From the NCBI GenBank assembly GCA_027082955.1, contig JALWTA010000001.1, forward strand, positions 37,307-101,306: 64,000 bases of DNA. Reading direction: 5' to 3'. Shown here one piece after another: positions 26,789 to 35,233 of the stretch; the stretch's first letter is position 1, and every line of letters begins with the position of its first letter. The notes beneath the pieces were generated by a model. That model made no database searches. It was not told the DNA's origin and worked only from the letters and a program-made list of their open reading frames with translations. The stretch comes from Sulfurovum sp. (GTDB lineage Bacteria > Campylobacterota > Campylobacteria > Campylobacterales > Sulfurovaceae). The translations under genes and the position numbers were made by a program.

Positions 26789-27892
26789 TTGTCAGTACAG
26801 CCGAAATTTAAAGAGCTTATGCTCGCATCTTTCAATATCGATACACATACACCTGACCATACCAGGATGCTTATGCTCAATGCATTCCTCTTTATTACAC
26901 TTGTTACTGACGGTATTCTTTTTCTTTTTAATCTCATAGGACCGCTAAACTACAAGCTGTGTTTGATCGATATTGGTATTGGGGTGCCTATATTATATGC
27001 GCTCTTTATATTAAGAGAAAAGAAGGATTACAGGCTTGCCTCGCACCTTGCTACCATGATTCTCTTTGTGGGTTATCTCGCTGTTCTTATGCTGCTTAAA
27101 GGCAAAAACTTCAGTATGATATGGAGCTATTTTTTCGCTCCGTTCAGTATGATCATACTGGGCGCACGGAAAGGGCTTGTCATCTCTTTGTTGTTTTTGC
27201 TGTTCGCACTTCTCATTGCCTATTTAGGCATTGGTAGTTGGCTTAACGGTCAATGGGATATGCCAAGCTATGTACGTTTTAGCATTTCACAAATAGTGAT
27301 GCTTTATGTCATCTATGCGATTACCAGCAGCAACGAAAAAGCCTATGAAAAAATCAAAGCGATGCGGGAACGTGAAAAAGCACAGCTGCGGCTTTTTGAG
27401 AAACTCTCCATTACCGACCCTCTTACCTCTCTGTATAACCGCCGCTCACTCAAAGACCTTTTTCCAAAAGCATTTGCCAATGCAAGAAAAGAGAAAAAAC
27501 AGATTGCCTATTTTCTTCTTGACATCGACTATTTTAAACCATACAACGATACCTACGGACACCATAAAGGTGATCTCGTACTTATTCAGATTGCCGACCT
27601 GCTTCGCCAAACATCACAATATGCATTCCGTATCGGCGGAGATGAATTTGCCGGCATCATTGTTGCCAATAAACGCAGCGCCATCAAGTCACTGGCAAAA
27701 CGCCTGCAAAAACAGGTATGTGCACTGCAAATACGCAATGAGCAAAGTCCTGTGGATGCCTACATCACCTGTTCGATCGGACTGCACATCATCGAAGCGG
27801 AAGAGTATGATTTTAACCAGATCTACCAAACGACAGACAAAGCTCTCTACCAAGCCAAAGCCGAAGGCAGAAATTGCACCGTCTTTCTTTAA
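26789..27892 (+). CDS. membrane diguanylate cyclase (GGDEF)
   Basis: A 367-residue protein with six hydrophobic segments (about residues 30-180), a short coiled linker and a GGDEF domain: ITDPLTSLYNRRS at 208-220 and the active-site RIGGDEF at 281-287. It should make cyclic di-GMP. The inhibitory RxxD motif is not present before the active site, so product inhibition may be absent. The start is TTG 26789, six bases after AAGG. The N-terminus belongs to no sensor family I can name. Confidence 0.9.
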   Translation: MSVQPKFKELMLASFNIDTHTPDHTRMLMLNAFLFITLVTDGILFLFNLIGPLNYKLCLIDIGIGVPILYALFILREKKDYRLASHLATMILFVGYLAVLMLLKGKNFSMIWSYFFAPFSMIILGARKGLVISLLFLLFALLIAYLGIGSWLNGQWDMPSYVRFSISQIVMLYVIYAITSSNEKAYEKIKAMREREKAQLRLFEKLSITDPLTSLYNRRSLKDLFPKAFANARKEKKQIAYFLLDIDYFKPYNDTYGHHKGDLVLIQIADLLRQTSQYAFRIGGDEFAGIIVANKRSAIKSLAKRLQKQVCALQIRNEQSPVDAYITCSIGLHIIEAEEYDFNQIYQTTDKALYQAKAEGRNCTVFL

Positions 27893-27981
27893 ACTTCTGC
27901 ATTTTTTAGGATAAGTTATACTACAATACCACAGTCGGCACATCCGATAACCTCAGTTGTGCATATATTGTGGAGGATAGA

Positions 27982-28437
27982 ATGAAACGTATTTTATTCG
28001 TCTGTCTCGGCAACATTTGCCGAAGCCCTCTTGCTGAGGGAATTGCAGCGCATTACATTGCAAAGCAGTCTCTGAAGATCGAAGTTGATTCTGCGGGCAC
28101 AAGTGATTGGCATGCAGGTGAGTCCCCCTGCACCAACAGTATCAAAGTAGCACGTCAGCACGGTATCGATATTGCTTCATATAGAGCAAGAGCGGTCACA
28201 GACAATGACAAAATCGACTTTGACTATATTGTTGCACTCGATCATCAAAACATGTCCGATCTGTTATCCAGAGGTTTTCACAATGTTCATCTTCTTGGAG
28301 ATTTTGGCGGATATAACGGTGAAGATGTTCCCGATCCATACTTCTTTCCCGGATTTGAAGGGTTTGAAAAGGTCTACACGATGATCGAACGCGCCGTCCA
28401 TGATTTCATTGAAAAGGTACAGCATGAAAGCATCTGA
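27982..28437 (+). CDS. low-molecular-weight protein-tyrosine phosphatase
   Basis: A 151-residue enzyme with the P-loop VCLGNICRSP at residues 6-15 (catalytic Cys7 and Arg13) and the acidic DPYF loop near 119. It dephosphorylates phosphotyrosine proteins, or arsenate in related reductases. I start at ATG 27982 because GGAGGA is four bases upstream; the frame is open to 27970. It overlaps the cutA start by 14 bases. Confidence 0.92.
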   Translation: MKRILFVCLGNICRSPLAEGIAAHYIAKQSLKIEVDSAGTSDWHAGESPCTNSIKVARQHGIDIASYRARAVTDNDKIDFDYIVALDHQNMSDLLSRGFHNVHLLGDFGGYNGEDVPDPYFFPGFEGFEKVYTMIERAVHDFIEKVQHESI

Positions 28438-28792
28438 ATATTGCACCGTTATTACCACAACTGATAACAAAGAAAATGCAGAACTAATCACACAAACACT
28501 GCTAGACAATGAGCTTGCCGCTTGCGTACAGTCCAGCCAGATCGAAAGTACCTACCGATGGAAAGGAAAAACCGTCACAGGTGAGGAAATACGACTGGAC
28601 ATCAAAACAAAAACATCACTCTACCCTAAAGTCAAAGAGACCATTCTTTCACTCCATACCTATGAAGTACCGGAACTGCACATGCACACGTGGGAAGATG
28701 CCTATGATCCTTATCTGAGATGGATCAGAAATGAAACAGTGCAGCCAACCTATACAGAATCGGTTACAGAGTCACTCCTCCACGAATTGTAA
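28424..28792 (+). CDS. cutA: CutA-like divalent cation tolerance protein
   Basis: A 122-residue protein of the trimeric PII-like CutA fold: TVITTTDNKENAELI at the start, then ACVQ..IESTYRWKG and VPELHMH later. The family binds Cu(II) but its function is unsettled. ATG 28424 (AAAGG upstream) gives the family length. It overlaps the phosphatase gene by 14 bases. Confidence 0.88.
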   Translation: MKASEYCTVITTTDNKENAELITQTLLDNELAACVQSSQIESTYRWKGKTVTGEEIRLDIKTKTSLYPKVKETILSLHTYEVPELHMHTWEDAYDPYLRWIRNETVQPTYTESVTESLLHEL

Positions 28793-28807
28793 CACACCTT
28801 TGTGCGG

Positions 28808-30142
28808 CTAACGCGCGAAGTCCAGCGTATCATAAAACTCTTCGGGAGACTGGTATCCGTAGAACATCTCTTCTTTGACCACTTTTCCGTCTTTATCGAT
28901 AAAAACAAATGCCGGAGTCCCAAAGACTTTGTAATGGCGCTTGATCGCCATTGTTGCCGCATTGGATGGATCGGTGATATTGATCCGTACTGCCACAAAT
29001 GCATCCGCAAGCATTTTACGTACTTTTCTGTCTTTCAGTGTGGTCGCTTTCATCTTTTTGCAAATACCGCAGGTATCGCTATAGAAAAAAAGAATCATTG
29101 GTTTACCGACTTTACGTGCTTCTTTCCGCTTCTTCTCAAGTTCTTTCATGGTATGAACCTCTGCAAACGCTGAATGAGACTCCTGCTGCCCCTGTACTGC
29201 ATACCCGCCGGCAAGAGGGTGCCAAATATCGTCATTGTTCTTTGCTGCACCGACCAACAGTATGATACCCCAGATCAGAAGTATAACCCCTATGCCCTTG
29301 GCGAACATACGCCATGCCGAGCTTTCTGTACCTAGCGGTTCAAGTGCCCGCAGATAAAGCACTGCCGTACCGATAAGAAAGAGACCCCACAGCAGCAGTT
29401 CGGAGATGATGCCAAGTTCACTGAAGATAAACACTGCCACACCAAGCAGCAGAATACCAAAGAAGTGTTTGACCTCTTCCATCCATCCGCCTGCTTTGGG
29501 GATGAGCGTTCCCGCCCCAAGTCCTACAACGATCAGTGGTACACCCATACCAAGTGCCAATGCAAACATGGTTAAGGCACCCAGCACAGCATCGTGTGCA
29601 CTAATGGCAACGCCAAGGAAGGAGATAAGCACCGGAGAGACGCATGCGCCGAGGATGAGAGCAGAGATCATCCCCAAAAGAAAGACCATTACAACGGACC
29701 CTCCCTTAAGTGAACGTGAACGCGCATCCAGCTTTGACTGGATGGAAGCGGGAAGCTGAATGGTAAAAAGCCCGAACATAGAAAGTGCCATTAGTACAAA
29801 AATCAGACTGAAAATACCGATTGCCCAGACATTCTGAAAATAGGCTTGAAGCTGTTCCCCTGTTGCACCGGCAAGTGCACCCATGACAGCATAGGTCACC
29901 GCCGTACCCAGCACATAGGAGAGCGAAAGCACAAATGCCCTCATTTTGGTCAGCTTCTCCCCCTGCCCTGCAATGATACTGGAGACAATGGGAACCATGG
30001 GAAGCACACACGGTGTGAAGGTCAACAGCAGACCCGAGAGAAAGGAGCCTGCAAGCAGCCCCGCAGTAGAAGATGCCTCTGCACCAAAGAGCAATCCGCC
30101 AAATAAAAAGAGTAGAATTCCTGAACGCAAGAAGAGTTTCAT
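28808..30142 (-). CDS. dsbD: DsbD-like thiol:disulfide interchange protein
   Basis: A 444-residue inner-membrane protein with eight hydrophobic helices carrying the two redox Cys (FTPCVLP near 45 and GACVSPV near 167) and a C-terminal periplasmic thioredoxin domain with CGIC near 357. It passes electrons from cytosolic thioredoxin to periplasmic proteins. The usual N-terminal DsbD-alpha domain is missing, as in other epsilon-type CcdA-thioredoxin fusions. It stands alone on the minus strand. Confidence 0.9.
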   Translation of the reverse strand: MKLFLRSGILLFLFGGLLFGAEASSTAGLLAGSFLSGLLLTFTPCVLPMVPIVSSIIAGQGEKLTKMRAFVLSLSYVLGTAVTYAVMGALAGATGEQLQAYFQNVWAIGIFSLIFVLMALSMFGLFTIQLPASIQSKLDARSRSLKGGSVVMVFLLGMISALILGACVSPVLISFLGVAISAHDAVLGALTMFALALGMGVPLIVVGLGAGTLIPKAGGWMEEVKHFFGILLLGVAVFIFSELGIISELLLWGLFLIGTAVLYLRALEPLGTESSAWRMFAKGIGVILLIWGIILLVGAAKNNDDIWHPLAGGYAVQGQQESHSAFAEVHTMKELEKKRKEARKVGKPMILFFYSDTCGICKKMKATTLKDRKVRKMLADAFVAVRINITDPSNAATMAIKRHYKVFGTPAFVFIDKDGKVVKEEMFYGYQSPEEFYDTLDFAR

Positions 30143-30209
30143 GATTTACCTGTCCTGTATGATGATGTATATCATACTATAATCGCTTTATCTGTAATAT
30201 ATGTGTACT

Positions 30210-30932
30210 CTAAAACGTAAAATGCTCTCCAAGGTAATGTTTTCGCACATTCTCGTCATTGGCGATCTCTTCACTTGTACCAGAAGCCAGCATCTCCCCG
30301 CTGCGCATCACATAGGCGCGGTCACAGATACCGAGTGTCTCACGGACATTGTGGTCGGTAATGAGGATGCCCATATCGTACGAGACAAGCTGTTTGATAA
30401 TATTTTGAATATCAAGCACCGCTATGGGGTCAACACCGGCAAAAGGCTCATCCAGCAGCAGGAACTTGGGGTTTCCCATCAATGCACGGGCGATCTCCAC
30501 ACGCCTTCTTTCACCACCGCTTAGCCGAATACCCTTCCGACTTCTGATGGGTTCGATATTAAACACTTCAAGCAGCTTCTCAATACGCATACGAATGGTC
30601 TCTTTGTCAAGATTTAATGCTTCACCGGCAATCAACAGATTCTCTTCAACTGTCAAATCTTTAAAAATGCTCGATTCTTGCGGCAGATAGCCAATGCCCA
30701 TCTTCGCACGTTTGCTCAAAGGAAGTTTTGTAATATCTTCCCCATCAAGAAAGACTTGGCCACTGGTTGCATCTGTCAATCCGCAAACCATATAGAACGA
30801 GGTAGTTTTCCCAGCTCCGTTAGGTCCCAACAATCCCACAATCTCCCTGCTCTCTACCTTCAGTGTGATGTTATGTACGATCTGTGTCTTTTTAATGGTT
30901 TTACAGAGTTTTCTCGCTTTGAGTGTATGCAT
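30210..30932 (-). CDS. lptB: LPS export ABC transporter ATPase
   Basis: A 240-residue ABC ATPase with Walker A GPNGAGKTTSFY near 36, signature LSGGERRRVEIARALM, Walker B LLLDEPFAGVDP and the switch His in ITDHNVRE. ERRRVEIARAL and the C-terminal RKHYLGEHF are typical of LptB, which powers lipopolysaccharide extraction from the inner membrane. It overlaps tsaE by one base. Confidence 0.92.
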   Translation of the reverse strand: MHTLKARKLCKTIKKTQIVHNITLKVESREIVGLLGPNGAGKTTSFYMVCGLTDATSGQVFLDGEDITKLPLSKRAKMGIGYLPQESSIFKDLTVEENLLIAGEALNLDKETIRMRIEKLLEVFNIEPIRSRKGIRLSGGERRRVEIARALMGNPKFLLLDEPFAGVDPIAVLDIQNIIKQLVSYDMGILITDHNVRETLGICDRAYVMRSGEMLASGTSEEIANDENVRKHYLGEHFTF

Positions 30933-31357
30933 TATATCTCTATCCTGTATTCTCGTTGTGTACCATGCGGTGCAATCTGCACCATAGCAACTGTATAACC
31001 TGCACCTTCCAGAAAAGCTTTGAGTGCGTCACTGCCCCACTCGACAAAATGCCACCCGGGCTTGTCGAACTCCTCAAAGAGCCCCATCTGCATAAACTCC
31101 TCATCCTCAAGCCGGTAGAGGTCGTAGTGGTAAAGCCCCTCACCGTAGCAGTGCTGCAGCGAAAAGGTAGGTGACGTCACCTCACCCTCGACACCTTTGG
31201 CTTTCGCCACCGCTTTAGTAAGCGTCGTTTTTCCTGCTGCCAAATCGCCCCGCAAAAAGACAATGGCATGTTCTGGAAGCAGCGCTGTCAGTCTGTCAAC
31301 GACCCTATCAAGCGTATTTAGTGATGCAACGACCTCTTCAATCACGGTATCTGCCAT
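30932..31357 (-). CDS. tsaE: tRNA threonylcarbamoyladenosine biosynthesis ATPase TsaE
   Basis: A 141-residue P-loop protein (RGDLAAGKTTLTK near 36-48) with SPTFSLQHCY and HYDLYRLEDEEF, the TsaE signature. It works with TsaB and TsaD in t6A synthesis on tRNA. It sits between trpD (3 bases upstream) and lptB, a tight Campylobacterota-style cluster. Confidence 0.92.
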   Translation of the reverse strand: MADTVIEEVVASLNTLDRVVDRLTALLPEHAIVFLRGDLAAGKTTLTKAVAKAKGVEGEVTSPTFSLQHCYGEGLYHYDLYRLEDEEFMQMGLFEEFDKPGWHFVEWGSDALKAFLEGAGYTVAMVQIAPHGTQREYRIEI

Positions 31358-31360
31358 TCA

Positions 31361-32359
31361 TCACTGATTGTCCGCTGCCAGCTGCGCACTTACCTCGACC
31401 ATCTTCTCAAGATGTGCCGAAGCCCTCCCACTGTCAATGGCATCGGCAGCACGCTCGATGCCCTCCTTGATGTCACGTACACTGCCGTCCGCAAAGAGTG
31501 CATAGGCAGCATTGAGCAGGACGATGTCACGCTTTGGTCCCATTTCGATACCGTAGAAGATATCTTTGGTGATCTCCGCATTCAGCGTTGCATCACCGCC
31601 GAGGATCGCCTCTTTTGGGGCAAGTTTGAAGCCGTGGGTACGCGGGTCTATCTCACCCTCGCTGATATGCCCGTCTTCCACATAGGCAAAAGCCGTTGTA
31701 GTCGCCAGCGAGATCTCATCCATCCCGTCATGGGAACTGACCACAAACGCCCGTTTGGCATCGAGTGCCACAAGTGCTTCTGCCATGCGGCGCACATAAG
31801 AGGGATCAAACACCCCAAGCAGATATTTGCGTGCACCGGCAGGGTTGGTTAGCGGTCCGAGTATGTTAAATATAGTACGATGCGAAATAGACTTTCGAAT
31901 AGGCATAATGTGCTTCATCGCAGGGTGGTGATTCATCGCGAAAATAAAACAAAAACCGGTCTCTTCGAGCATCTTCACCTGATTTTCAACAGAGAGATCG
32001 AGATGGATACCAAGCACCTCGAGCACATCAGCAGAACCGGAGTTGGATGTGATGGAACGGTTGCCGTGCTTGGCAACGACACACCCCAAGGAGGCAAGCA
32101 ACAGAGAAACCGTCGTAGAGATGTTGAAACTCCCGCTCTTGTCACCACCTGTGCCCACCACGTCTATCGCTCTTTCCCGAAGCGATTCAGGCAACGGCAG
32201 CTTGACAGAATGTTCCCGCATTACAGCTGCTGCCGCAGCGATCTCCTCACCTGTCTCACCCCTTTCATAAAGGTCAATAAGAAAGCCTCTTGCTTCCTCA
32301 TCGCTCATCTCGTTGTTAAAGAGTCTCTCAAATGCTTCTTTTGTCTCCATAGCTACCAT
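31361..32359 (-). CDS. trpD: anthranilate phosphoribosyltransferase
   Basis: A 332-residue enzyme of tryptophan synthesis. It shows the PRPP loop GTGGDKSGSFNISTT near 70, KHGNRSITSNSGSADVLE and the metal-binding DGMDEIS. No other trp genes are adjacent. The start at 32359 may be MVAMETKEAF or the inner ATG four residues later. The upstream gap (32360-32539) is filled with repeats. Confidence 0.93.
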   Translation of the reverse strand: MVAMETKEAFERLFNNEMSDEEARGFLIDLYERGETGEEIAAAAAVMREHSVKLPLPESLRERAIDVVGTGGDKSGSFNISTTVSLLLASLGCVVAKHGNRSITSNSGSADVLEVLGIHLDLSVENQVKMLEETGFCFIFAMNHHPAMKHIMPIRKSISHRTIFNILGPLTNPAGARKYLLGVFDPSYVRRMAEALVALDAKRAFVVSSHDGMDEISLATTTAFAYVEDGHISEGEIDPRTHGFKLAPKEAILGGDATLNAEITKDIFYGIEMGPKRDIVLLNAAYALFADGSVRDIKEGIERAADAIDSGRASAHLEKMVEVSAQLAADNQ

Positions 32360-32450
32360 TCCTCTGCTTTTACACTTTCTTTAAAGATAAGCATACCACA
32401 ATTAGGTATTTTTTTTGCTTTTTAAAGTGGGGGGGTAGTCTATTTCATTT

Positions 32451-32476
32451 GGTGTTGTCAGGGGACAACACCCTAC
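32451..32476. repeat. palindromic repeat, GGTGTTGTCAGGGGACAACACC type (copy 1)
   Basis: GGTGTTGTC and GACAACACC form a nine-base stem, followed by CTAC. An identical 26-base copy is at 33227-33252. The rest of the 180-base gap is AT-rich with short runs. Confidence 0.65.
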
Positions 32477-32539
32477 AGTTTTTTATTCTCAATACGAGGC
32501 TAACCCCACCTCAAACTTTTAATTTCTAATTTCTAACTT

Positions 32540-32788
32540 CTAATTTATTTCTTTGACGTACAGCTCTTTCTGCGACTTTGGTATGGTCTTCGTTGCAGGT
32601 ATCTGGAGTACTTCGTACGACTTTGGACCCTTCAGGTACTCTATGGTGATCTTGTCACCCACCTTGATATCTTTGGAAGCCTTTGCCTTCATACCATTGA
32701 CAAACACCACCCCGCTTTTAAGCATATCGGTTGCGATGGTTCGCCGCTTGACCACATTGACCGCACTCAGCCATTTATCTACACGCAT
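32540..32788 (-). CDS. S4-domain RNA-binding protein
   Basis: An 82-residue protein that is almost only an S4 domain: MRVDKWLSAVNVVKRRTIATDML then VFVNGMKAKASKDIKVGD. This fits the Hsp15/YlmH-like small RNA binders that act on ribosomes stalled or under heat stress. It lies between trpD and an 87-residue gene with repeat-filled gaps on both sides. Confidence 0.85.
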   Translation of the reverse strand: MRVDKWLSAVNVVKRRTIATDMLKSGVVFVNGMKAKASKDIKVGDKITIEYLKGPKSYEVLQIPATKTIPKSQKELYVKEIN

Positions 32789-32867
32789 AGGACACTCCTT
32801 TCAGTCGTGAGCGATAGTTGTAAGTGATAGTGATAGAGAAAAATTATTTTCCTATCCTTCTTTCAAT

Positions 32868-32930
32868 AAAAGCTTTTCGCAAGAAAAGCATACCACAACT
32901 CTTCACTATTCTCTATTCACTCTTCACTCA
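32868..32930. repeat. AAAAGCTTTTCG...TTCACTCTTCACT repeat block (copy 1)
   Basis: AAAAGCTTTTCG, a short spacer, GAAAAGCATACCA and a run of TTCACT-type units make a block shared with 33258-33306. It occupies the gap between the S4 gene and the 87-residue gene, next to a GTAGGGTGCG palindrome. Confidence 0.55.
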
Positions 32931-32956
32931 GTAGGGTGCGTGACTACGCACCCTAC
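32931..32956. repeat. REP palindrome GTAGGGTGCG-T-N4-ACGCACCCTAC (single copy)
   Basis: A perfect 11-base inverted repeat around a four-base centre. It belongs to the family found as doublets near the btu genes. It reaches into the neighbouring gene: the TAG stop of the 87-residue protein (32953-32955, minus strand) is inside its arm. Confidence 0.75.
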
Positions 32957-33216
32957 TGCTTAAACATCGCCTCGGCTTCTTTTGCCGCAGTCATACCTTT
33001 GAGTGTCAACTGCCCATTCAACAGGTACTTTTCTGCTTTCAACTCTTTAAATATCTGCTTTGCCTCTTTCATGGTGTACATCCCTGTATCGACCAGTGTA
33101 ACCATCACATCGTTCAAACTCTCATCGGGTTTTTTCTTTAAAATACCCAGCAGCGTCACCTGTTTGAGCAGTTGTTTGTCTTCTTCGTTAATAATATACC
33201 CCTTATCGCTTGCCAT
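32953..33216 (-). CDS. small conserved-looking protein, unknown function
   Basis: An 87-residue charged, helical protein without Cys. It has no motif that I recognise, though VTLLGILKKKPDES and LTLKGMTAAKEAEAMF suggest a two-part helical fold. Its TAG stop codon is provided by a REP palindrome, so its C-terminus may have been cut or fixed by insertion of the repeat. It sits between an S4 protein and dapD, in the same direction. Confidence 0.65.
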   Translation of the reverse strand: MASDKGYIINEEDKQLLKQVTLLGILKKKPDESLNDVMVTLVDTGMYTMKEAKQIFKELKAEKYLLNGQLTLKGMTAAKEAEAMFKQ

Positions 33217-33226
33217 TTCTTAAAAC

Positions 33227-33306
33227 GGTGTTGTCAGGGGACAACACCCTACATATAGCAAAAGCTTTTCGACAGAAAAGCATACCATAACTATTCACTC
33301 TTCACT
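33227..33306. repeat. repeat block: GGTGTTGTC palindrome copy 2 plus AAAAGCTTTTCG/TTCACT copy 2
   Basis: 33227-33252 repeats exactly the 26 bases at 32451. It is followed by AAAAGCTTTTCGACAGAAAAGCATACCA and TTCACTCTTCACT, a close copy of 32868-32930. The whole 93-base gap between the 87-residue gene and dapD is repeat. Confidence 0.6.
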
Positions 33307-33309
33307 AAC

Positions 33310-34503
33310 TCAATGAAGTTCTTCATTGAGTTTTACTTCACGTGTACTTCTGCGCGCAATGATCTCACCGGTGGTGGAGTTCTGGCGGTAGTGGATACCG
33401 TTAAGCCCCTGCAGCTCTTCACCTTTAAAGGTGGTTTTGTTCTCAAGCTTCGCTTCAGGGTTGGCTGCTTTGATCTTCTCAAGCTCTTCAGGAGCGATCT
33501 TGATCTTCGTTCCTGCCAAGATAGTCACACCCGCATCGACGATACACGCATCACCCAGCGGCAGTCCCGTTACGGAGTTGGCGCCAAGCAGGGTGTTCTC
33601 CCCGATGCTGATAGGGTTGCCGTCAGTACCGCTGAGTACACCGAGGATACTTGCACCCCCACCCACATCTGAGCCGCTGCCGACAATCGCAGAGGAGCTG
33701 ATGCGCCCTTCGACCATTACAGGCCCGAGTGTTCCGGCGTTGAAGTTGATGTAACTTGCACCCGGCATCACAGTCGTACCTGCCGCAAGCTGCGCACCCA
33801 TACGGACTTTGGAAGCATCGAGGATACGTGTATTGTCATCCGGGATGATATGCTGGAGGAATCTTGGGAACTTGTCTACCGAGTCAACCGCAGGGTAGGT
33901 ACCGTTTAGCTTCATCTCGATCTCGTTCTCTCTAAGCCACTCAAGCTCGTACGGCGTGTTGCCTACCCATGCAACGTTGGAGAGGATGCCAAATGCTCCG
34001 TTGAGGTTGACCTTGCGAAGCTCGGCTTTTCTCAAAGAGAGCGCATAAAGCTTCAGGTAAACTGCCTCCACACTCTGCGGTGCAGCATCTTCAAAGAGGA
34101 ACACGATGCGGTAGTCTTTGCCGATGTCCTCCATCGCTGCAAGTGTTTTGATCACTTGTACGTTTTTGTGTGCATCGCCTGTTGCCTCTGCTGCGTAGGG
34201 TGCAAACGCTGCCATAGCGCTGGCAACAAAATTGTCGTTGATAGTTGTAACGAACTCACTGCCGCCAAAATCTACATCGCACTTGGCTTCCTGCAGCGCT
34301 CTGATGAAGACTGCCGCAGAACCGAAGTTCTCTTTCCAGTTGATCAGCGGGAAGCTTGCCTGAAGCACTTTTTCAGCATTTTTCTGTCCTCTGTCTACAC
34401 GTGCAATACCAAATGCCAGCGGCTCTCTGTAGCCCTCCTGTGCCGTTGTCTCAGCAACCAGTTTTTTAAATTCATCCGTGGTGGTCAATGTCTCTATTGC
34501 CAT
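33310..34503 (-). CDS. dapD: 2,3,4,5-tetrahydrodipicolinate N-succinyltransferase
   Basis: A 397-residue enzyme of lysine and diaminopimelate synthesis, of the long form seen in Campylobacterota and Actinobacteria. The second half has left-handed beta-helix hexapeptide repeats (VRMGAQLAAGTTVMPGASYIN..., VEGRISSSAIVGSGSDVGGGASI, IGENTLLGANSVTG). A TATAAT-like box lies upstream near 34527-34532 and CAGGAG precedes ATG 34503. Confidence 0.92.
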   Translation of the reverse strand: MAIETLTTTDEFKKLVAETTAQEGYREPLAFGIARVDRGQKNAEKVLQASFPLINWKENFGSAAVFIRALQEAKCDVDFGGSEFVTTINDNFVASAMAAFAPYAAEATGDAHKNVQVIKTLAAMEDIGKDYRIVFLFEDAAPQSVEAVYLKLYALSLRKAELRKVNLNGAFGILSNVAWVGNTPYELEWLRENEIEMKLNGTYPAVDSVDKFPRFLQHIIPDDNTRILDASKVRMGAQLAAGTTVMPGASYINFNAGTLGPVMVEGRISSSAIVGSGSDVGGGASILGVLSGTDGNPISIGENTLLGANSVTGLPLGDACIVDAGVTILAGTKIKIAPEELEKIKAANPEAKLENKTTFKGEELQGLNGIHYRQNSTTGEIIARRSTREVKLNEELH

Positions 34504-34610
34504 AAAAAACTCCTGTAAAATAATTGAAAGGATTATACTCGGATTTATTTAAACCGGAATTATCCAACCCCTACGCCGCCCCTTTATGAAAAATAGTGTA
34601 AAATCCGCGC

Positions 34611-34781
34611 ATGAAACACTTACGAGGCTATACCAGACGATACTTTTCCCTTGCCATTATTGCGATGTACTCGACACTGCACAAGCTCTGCATGCTTGAC
34701 AGCAACTACCAGTACCACAAACTCGCATACTCACCTCTGCCCCGAAAGACGGCACCGCCGGCTGAAGCGGGTAGAAGGTAG
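34611..34781 (+). CDS. possible 56-residue basic small protein
   Basis: ATG 34611 opens a 56-residue frame (MKHLRGYTRRYFSLAIIAMYSTLHKL...), Arg/Lys/Tyr-rich with one short hydrophobic segment. A TAAAAT box at about 34599-34604 is only a few bases upstream, so an mRNA from it would be nearly leaderless, and there is no ribosome binding site. The end runs into a GTAGAAGG/GGGTAG repeat also found inside cbiB. I do not recognise it; it may be a real small protein or a remnant. Confidence 0.4.
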   Translation: MKHLRGYTRRYFSLAIIAMYSTLHKLCMLDSNYQYHKLAYSPLPRKTAPPAEAGRR

Positions 34782-34832
34782 AGAGTAGCGGGTAGATTTT
34801 TCTTTCCCTGCTTTTATCTCTTTCCTCCCCTT

Positions 34833-34927
34833 GTAGGGTGCGTAACCACGCACCTTTATACCATTACAAATACAAAACACTATAAATACCCAACATCCGA
34901 TATACGGTGCGTGGTTACGCATCCTAC
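34833..34927. repeat. REP doublet (REPIN-like), 95 bases, upstream of the receptor gene
   Basis: GTAGGGTGCGTaaccACGCACC at the left end and GGTGCGTggttACGCATCCTAC at the right are two hairpins in inverted orientation with about 50 AT-rich bases between. The same design recurs at 37145-37219 and 39717-39809. REP doublets are moved by RAYT (TnpA-REP) transposases in other bacteria; none is in this window. Confidence 0.7.
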
Positions 34928-34950
34928 GGAGCATACAAACAAACATTAAA

Positions 34951-35216
34951 GGGCACCTCTAATAACTCCAGATGCTCATAACATTGCCAGCTTTGTTCTA
35001 GGCAAGGCACACTTTTGAAGTCCTAGCCGTAGCTAAGTCGAAAAAGTGTAACGCCACATAGGGCAAAGCTGGCATTGCCCGAAGGGTGGGCTTTGCAGAC
35101 GCGATCTTTCACAAGATGCTTCCTTCATCTTAGCTTTGGCTAGGACTTGAAAGCCTCTTGCAAAATCTCACATCTGCAAAACCCATTATGGGCGTCTGGG
35201 GTTATTAGAGGTGCCC
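34951..35216. mobile_element. 266-bp MITE with 22-base terminal inverted repeats and TAAA target duplication
   Basis: The ends are GGGCACCTCTAATAAC and its complement; over 22 bases there is one mismatch. TAAA flanks both ends (34947-34950 and 35217-35220), a 4-base target duplication. Inside, 35012-35036 pairs with 35129-35152 (CTTTTGAAGTCCTAGCC against GGCTAGGACTTGAAAG), so the element is largely palindromic. It encodes nothing. It ends 17 bases before the receptor start codon, so the ribosome binding site lies just outside it and any older promoter has been pushed away. The parent IS family is not certain. Confidence 0.8.
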
Positions 35217-35233
35217 TAAAAAAGGATACAACC

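Noticed and set aside
34782..35233. Search for a cobalamin riboswitch upstream of the receptor gene
   Set aside because: No B12-box-like sequence or matching fold was seen; the region holds a REP doublet and the MITE. Absence by eye is not proof.
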